Notes under the pieces: generated by a model
What the model was told of the DNA's origin: nothing
The model's input: the letters and a program-made list of their open reading frames with translations, nothing else
Database searches by the model: none
DNA from: Glossina fuscipes
Lineage: Eukaryota; Arthropoda; Insecta; Diptera; Glossinidae
Assembly: GCF_014805625.2 (NCBI RefSeq)
Contig: NW_023998455.1
Coordinates: 9,303,005 to 9,367,004, forward strand
DNA: 64,000 bases
Direction of reading: 5' to 3'
Position numbers and translations under genes: made by a program
Part shown: piece after piece, positions 57,602 to 64,000 of the stretch
Layout of the letters: each line of letters opens with the position of its first letter
How positions within the stretch are numbered: the first letter of the stretch is position 1

Positions 57602-60600
57602 ATGCAGCCGTTAAAACGCTTCACACAGTGCGGTAGTTTAACTATGCTATTTGGTATTTTTATTATATTGTTTGGAGTGAGTTCTACAGCATTGACAACG
57701 TTCGGCAAATCTAGCAATAATCCAGCACCTACTTCTGGACCTATCGGTATGTTAACAAATACATTGAAGATTGAAGAAATAAGTCGCTGCTCTAATTAAG
57801 CCAACTCTGGCGTATTATTAAAGGAATACATGCAATATACAAAAAAAAAAATGATTCAATCTTTAAATAACAATATCGACAAAAATCAAAAGCTGTTGTG
57901 AATGGGTATTTTAAAAGAATTAAAGAATGACACCGCTTTACGCACTCAAAAGAAATTCACTTAGTTTTTCTTTCTCAAGCCTTTGCTAGAAGTTCTAAAA
58001 CGTGCAGGTTGTTGGTTGTGGTCTTGTGACATCTAGAGAATAAGGTTAGCCTAGTATGATTTAATTTGATTGATTGCCTTAATCTTCAAAAAATTTGCAT
58101 CGAACGAGAGACAGAGATAGTAGTGAAATGATTATCAGGCGACAACTTAAACTTCGTTCCCAAGACCCAAAAAGTACATATCTGAAAAATTGCATTCATC
58201 AAAGCAAAAATTAAAACAAACATGCCATTAACTTCTACTGGTCCAGTTTTGCTTGCAACATGTTCAAAAAAGTTCTGTGATCTACGCCATTAGTAAAGTA
58301 CGGTCGATTTCTATGCATAAAACTTAGTTTTAGTTCTACATTATAGAGTGGGCACTACTATGCTACAGAACTGCCACGATTGAATGAATATTGGCCTAAG
58401 AATTTATTTAAAAATTGGTTTTAGGCTGCTTTAATGCTTCATAACATACGATTTTCAGCCGTTGGTTTCAGGTATTGGAAACTTCGCCAAAGTCTACGGT
58501 GACAGCAATAATCATTTTGAATTTGAAATGAGATAATTCAAATTTGTCTCAGTGAGGAGAACCTAAGAAAGCAAATTATGCAATTTGTGGGTAAAAATCG
58601 AATCATCTGAATTCATAAAGCCTTGTTGTGTTTTATTATATGCTAGAAATATCTAATGTAACTGTAACGTGAGTGTAGAATGAAGTGAAAAGGCGAAAGT
58701 TAGGCAAGAGTTACGAAAGATATTTCTGCAGGCATACTCTGAACGGAATGGAGCCACAAATTTTACATAATATATATATATATGTATAGACATGTATATA
58801 AACACATATCTCCTTTCCATCGACTTACTACATTGTTTTACTTTGAGAATTGAACACGTAGTCAATAAGCAAACTATACACACGCTGTGGCTAAGCGTTG
58901 ATCCAAGGAATACTAAATTCCAGTCTATTGGTCTTAATTTTTCGATATTACTAAATGGAAGGATCCAAAGTTTTACTTCATTTGCTACATATTGCTTCAT
59001 TTTACATCTTCAATAATATTTTTAATAATCCTCTAAGTTGATCTATTGGATGTCGGCTCTAGGTGAACAAGTAATATATATCGTGTACTTTGTACGCGTG
59101 TCCGTCTTGAAAAAATTACAAGAAATACAAAATTACTCTTCCTCTCCTCGTAATATATTAAATACATATATAGTAATATTTAATCTTACAGCGTGTTTTG
59201 CATTCTAATCTCGGGTATCTCTGATGTACAAAATGACCGAATTTACGCCTAATAACAAGTAAAAAAATCATACCGGCTCACGGGGCAAATTTAAAGGTTT
59301 TTTTTTTGTGACTAAACACACATACACGTGTGTGTGAAAAAAGTACATGTCCGATTAAGAATAGAACAACGATATTCCACGCAACATTGTATGAAGACAA
59401 TACGCAACAAACACAACAAACAATGGTTAAACAACCAAGTGTCAGTGCTCACTTACCTATCTTAGATAAGATCTAAAAATCCAGAAAATATGCGGCACAT
59501 GGACGGGTAGAACACCGGGTAAGTCGCGAATGAAATGTTGCTTCAAAAATATGGAAAGAAATCTTTCTTGCGTCGTACCACACGACAAAAAAGGAATATA
59601 TTTTGAAAATATGAAGCGAAAAAAAAGTATTTTATATCCAAGCAAGCCAAATCGCTTCGAGAAAAATAATACTCTACGTCTGGTGGGATCAGAAGATGTA
59701 GTGTGTTATGAATTTCTCTAGGCCAATGAAACCATTATTGCGGAAGACTACCAACAGTACTTGATAATATCGGCCTAAGTATTAGAGAAAGGAGAAGCAG
59801 ATTACGAGGCATAATAATACTGGATGGCAATGTTCGATCGCATATTACAAGAACCATGCAATCGTTTAGAAGCATCGTACTGATCCGCTCTGTTTCTCAG
59901 CTATTTCTTCACATAATTAGCACATCTTGACGGCTTATTGCCAGTTATACTTATACTTAAATACTTATGGCGGCGTTTAAAAGAAAGTGTTGTTTTGGAG
60001 ACGGGTCTCAAACGACCCAGAACTAAAATTATTACAATTTGGCATCATTATCATACATACACATATATATACAATTATAAAGAATTTGATGGAAAAGGAA
60101 AGCGTTCTCTTGCAAACTTTTGTTTACTTACTTGCCTATTGTTAAGAGGATATTTAATTCTTGGTACATAAAATACAAATAATTTTGCCATAAGGAAACT
60201 CCAACGATTCTTCCGAAAAAAAAAGGATTTTTTTGTTAAACAAATCAGAGCTTAATATCGAATAGGTGCGATGGTTTCATATAATAACCTCTGGCTTCGC
60301 TTTTGTTTTTTTATATATGATGAATAACAGAAAAATAAGCAAAATATATTAGAAAAAAAATATGTATTGTTCAGTTAAAGGCCGCGAATGTAATACACAT
60401 GATGACTGCGTCGCAATTGACAAATCGAGCTGTGTCAAGGATCCGACTGATTACAACATGCGTTGCTTATGCGGGGATGATGCACCTCCTAACAACGGAT
60501 TGTGCCCGGATGTATTAAAAGGTAAGCAGACAGGACGTTTTATGTGTTACCAATTTTCTGATAATATGAAATCATCTTGAATTTCATATAAATTATTTTG

Positions 60601-62366
60601 CGAATGTCCAGTGTTGTGCTGAAAACAAAAGAAAAAATCAAATCTAGAAAATAAAAAAAAATAAATTAATTAAAATTATATCGAAAATATGTATGTACGT
60701 AGACAGGTGACATTATACTTCAGTTTTAGCGAACGCGAGCGTTTCAAAAAGACATAAGGATTTCAACTCTTTCCAAATAGCATCTATTTTATCGCCCTTT
60801 GGCATCTAGGCTTTCGTTCGCAGTATAAGATCTTTATTAGAAAAGAAGGTGTTTGACGAACATTCACAGAAATTGTTCATTACACGTACAAGAGGGATTT
60901 CGTCTCTGTAAAGTAAATTGTAAATCTCTCTCGCTCTAATTGATATTAAGCAAGAGTAAAATTAAAACAGAAACTATTATAAAGAAATTATATAATGCAT
61001 CACAAATTACCGGCAAATGAATAATCAAATTATAAATTCGATATAAAATCTGAAAACGACTTCTCTGATTAAATGTGTCGTATTCTAATTTAAATGATTT
61101 TTGCGGACCGTTATTCTCACTTTTTACTGCGGGCCTTATACTAGACTTAATTCAACGTTGACCTTACTCTTTCATTGTTACATTGCCAATATTGTAATGT
61201 TATCAAAAAGTCATTTAATGTGAGTATTGCTTCCTCAACGATTTGAATTAACAAACGAATAAATAATTAAAATCCTGCGTAATGACAATAGTTTCCAAGG
61301 ATTGCAAGACTAGTTCACCTCCTGTTTAATATTAGATCGATCGGGAAGTCTTTTCGTTTCTTTTGCTTAAAATAAAAGAAAATTTTTTTGGATGTTTTGA
61401 AATGTCGTATTCGATAAATGTAATCTCTCAGCCGTCTTACGAATTGTTATTCGTCGGTTTACCAGTTTTGGCCCTGATCTTCTATCAATATATCTTCTTT
61501 ACGCACATTCAATAGCTTTTGCTTGCTTGATTTTTACTTTATCGATAGTAAAAAACCAAAGAATGCCGAATTACGCGACTTTCCATAGTTAATAAGGTAC
61601 CAAACAAAGGCTATTCCAAGAGAGAGAATCAATCAAATCATTTCAAAAACAAGCCTTGCTGTATTAGCTGTAAAATATTATGTAATGAAACTGCAGCTCA
61701 AGTGGAGGCTTCGCTGTGGAAATATGCGCTTAAGTCCACTGTTGGGAAGAAACGAAATAACTTTCCGCACAATCTAAGTTCTTATGATGCATATAGCAAA
61801 GCATTTCATATAAGAGGTGCCATATGCAAGCTTCACTTAGAACATTAATGAACGTGTTTTGGTGTGAGCTTTCTCTAATGATTTGCAAATATATGAAATG
61901 AAGTTTAAATAAAATGCCGTACTTGAGTTTATTTACATAAGAAAACAGGTAAATGTATATATATGCGCGGATTTTATGGCACCTTTGAGCACTAATGTGT
62001 AGATTATTTAATATTAATCAAAAAGGTAAAATGCTTACATACAAATTTAGTAAAAAGAAAGCACAAACGAAATGCTTATTATTCTAAGCTTCTTGGTTTT
62101 GTTTTGTGTACATAAACTACTATAGAATTTCAGTTAATTTGTACGCTCTTATTATTACTGAACTTGGAACTCTATTTGTTTTTTATTAGGCTTACGTCAT
62201 AAGTGCAGCAACAGTCACGAATGTGAAGATGGTATGGTATGTCAATTCGAAAACACTAATCGCACTATTGGTGTTGCTAAGTTCATGTCAACAAAGACGA
62301 GGTTATGCTTATGTGACAGCGAAAACGGTTACTTCGAAGATACATCACATGACATATGCAGTGGAG
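57602..62366 (+). CDS. Second EB/EGF-like cysteine-rich gene, 5' part (continues beyond the window)
   Basis: Three exons are seen: 57602-57746, 60375-60521 and 62190-62366, all ending in phase 1. Exon 1 gives a signal peptide or signal anchor (TMLFGIFIILFGVSSTALTT) preceded by MQPLKRFTQCGS. Exon 2 encodes VKGRECNTHDDCVAIDKSSC and then MRCLCGDDAPPNNGLCPD, an EB-like module. Exon 3 encodes a further module (LRHKCSNSHECEDGMVCQFE, then TKTRLCLCDSENGYFED). No further exon or stop was found up to 64000, so the gene is partial here. The same exon phase and module design as the 42.3-48.2 kb gene point to an ancient tandem paralogue. Joining of exon 1 to exon 2 across 2.6 kb is inferred from phase and logic only. 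Confidence 0.68.
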
Positions 62367-62471
62367 GTAAGATAATATTTCCAACACAATATCAGGTGTT
62401 CAATAATGCTTAAAATTCTTGTACCTACAACTCTTGAAATCAAAGTAAAGTAAAACACAAAAAATAACTTA

Positions 62472-62625
62472 TACTATCCGGCTGAGTGGCCGAGCAAATA
62501 GAATCTTGACAACAACTCAATGGTCGTGAGATAAAATCTCAAGTGGGGCAGAGTTTTCAATAATGCCGATAGCGTTTAGATACTAGTACTTTAGGACTTT
62601 AGTCTTGGAGCTACACTAACTTTAA
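62472..62625 (+). mobile_element. tRNA-derived SINE candidate, copy 2
   Basis: Begins CCGGCTGAGTGGCCGAG and continues GTGAGATAAAATCTCAAGTG, GCCGATAGCGTTTAG and TTTAGGACTTTAGTCTT. This is the same block order as 34676-34830, in an EB gene intron. Confidence 0.6.
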
Positions 62626-64000
62626 ACTTTTTAAAATTCGTTGAACGCTTCGTCGTACGCTTTTCGAATTGCTCGCACATGCAATTCGAGCAATAAAACT
62701 CGTACGCGTTACGAATGGCAAACAGTTTCCGAACTTACTTAGTAGATGAGGGTAAAATTTAGGGGCACACATCTCTAAATTCTAAGGAAATGAATTGTAG
62801 TACGCATAGAGGTATAATGTATACAAGGACGTTAAATATCTCGGCCTAGAATTAAAAATATCTTGAGAGAAGTAGAAGTTTGTGCAGTTTCACTGGAAAA
62901 CTCTAACGAGAAGGTTCAGAATAGTAATAAGCCGATCGGATTCAAAGCTGTAAACAACTTAACACAATTCGTTAGACACATTGAAGCACATTTAAAAGCA
63001 GAAAAATATGAGGACTAGTTAGAAAATTATTGCCACACGCATCACCTTCACCCTAAAAGGAGCTCCCTACTCTAAAGTATTGGATGAATGTGGATGATTT
63101 TTTCTGCTTTTATAGATCGTACGCGAAAACACTTATTTTACGTCTACAATGAATTATGAGTAATGAGCGAAAACGGTCCTATTCTCGGTTTACGTCGCTC
63201 CATAGTCGTGTTCTTTGATCGATTTGTTCTATTATCAACATCAAGCTGCCTGCAAGAACTTTCAATATTAAGGCGATATCTTAGACATTATACAGAAAGA
63301 CAGGCTCAAAGTGTTAAGTTATTATAAGTACTTGTTCACTTTAGTTACCATTAAATGGCCTTAGGAAATGAAATATATATATATAATTATATCCATTGCA
63401 CTTAACAAGGAAATATAAAGGTCTCTTCGAAGCTTCTCGCATTAATAAATATTCGGGTTCCTTTGGCTAAAAAAGATTTACCTAACTAAGGTAGATTTAC
63501 CATACTTATCGTTTTGCTTTACGTGAACAATAATGTCACAAATAAAAGAACCGTCAAAAACCCAAACCCTAAAACCTAAAACCTAAAGCCTAAGTTAGGC
63601 GGAATGCAAGCACACGATATTTTAATCGGCAGCACATAAAACCGGCAACAAGGTCAACGTCCACTGATTATTGTTTTGCTATATACACTAACTAACTAAC
63701 TTTTGCGCAATGGTGTACACTATTTGTTGCAATAAATACTCCGTTTTCAACTTGTTGTTAATACATAGCTTGCAAAATTTAATGGTTATCTATCCATTGA
63801 GTAACTAAGTTCCGTCTGACCTTCGAGGCACTTTGCATCATTTAAAGGAGCTTCCAAATGCTGTATTTCGCCATCCTCTGCTTGTTGAACAAGTTAAGCA
63901 CACTCACTAAGGCCACCTGATGGAATTAAACAAAGATGCTAGTTTCTAAGATTCTTACAATGTGGACGAAAGTATAAATCATTTGTTTAGGGATTGTAAA
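62626..64000 (+). other. Intron or flank of second EB gene, nothing recognised
   Basis: No cysteine-rich exon, RNA gene or repeat array was found. A short run of CCTAAA-like units at 63565-63595 is noted and rejected as telomeric. Confidence 0.4.

Noticed and set aside
63560..63600. CCCTAAAACCTAAAACCTAAAGCC telomere-like run
   Set aside because: Only three or four imperfect units, and Diptera lack the short telomerase-type repeats; a related short run near 25.9 kb shows it is simple sequence.

Overview
The window is nuclear DNA of a higher dipteran fly, AT-rich and intron-rich. The kind of organism follows from the near-identity of the coding exons to fly/animal orthologues (dynein light chain Tctex, protein kinase D, PAIP2, RNA polymerase I subunit POLR1E). 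The intron/repeat load, with foldback elements and a LINE, would suit a tephritid-like genome, but that family-level guess is inference. No bacterial, viral or organellar gene is seen. All gene models below were built by hand from splice signals and reading-frame continuity. For the six main models (RDH13-like, PKD, POLR1E, Tctex, PAIP2, first EB gene) the exon lengths add up to an open frame, which is the main internal check.

Layout: 0.6-2.7 kb (+) RDH13-like short-chain dehydrogenase whose catalytic Ser and Tyr appear replaced; 2.7-8.2 kb repeats, an orphan coiled-coil exon and very AT-rich DNA; 8.3-19.0 kb (+) protein kinase D in nine exons, with a small membrane-protein ORF and a pogo-like transposase remnant inside intron 1; 20.7-21.6 kb (-) an unrecognised signal-peptide protein with a membrane segment; 22-24.6 kb repeats; 24.7-27.4 kb (+) POLR1E/RPA49; 27.9-28.2 kb (-) dynein light chain Tctex; 31.2-32.4 kb a long-inverted-arm foldback element; 33.6-34.0 kb (-) PAIP2; 34.5 kb (-) a possible small secreted peptide; 34.7-42 kb mainly non-coding with orphan ORFs, a tRNA-derived SINE and a pair of overlapping small ORFs; 42.3-48.2 kb (+) an 11-exon cysteine-rich EB/EGF-like surface protein; 49.7-51.7 kb an inverted partial copy of POLR1E; 52.0-55.0 kb a foldback element beside a LINE with an intact RT frame (-); 57.3 kb an orphan membrane-protein exon; 57.6 kb to beyond the window end (+) a second EB-type gene.

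The genes are individually regulated eukaryotic genes, not an operon, and no single pathway joins them. The features that most deserve a second look are the predicted pseudoenzyme SDR, the pair of EB-module genes whose introns are all phase 1, the 1.6-kb inverted duplication of the POLR1E 3' half lying 22 kb away, and several small ORFs (secreted peptide, stop-start overlapping pair) that ordinary annotation would miss.
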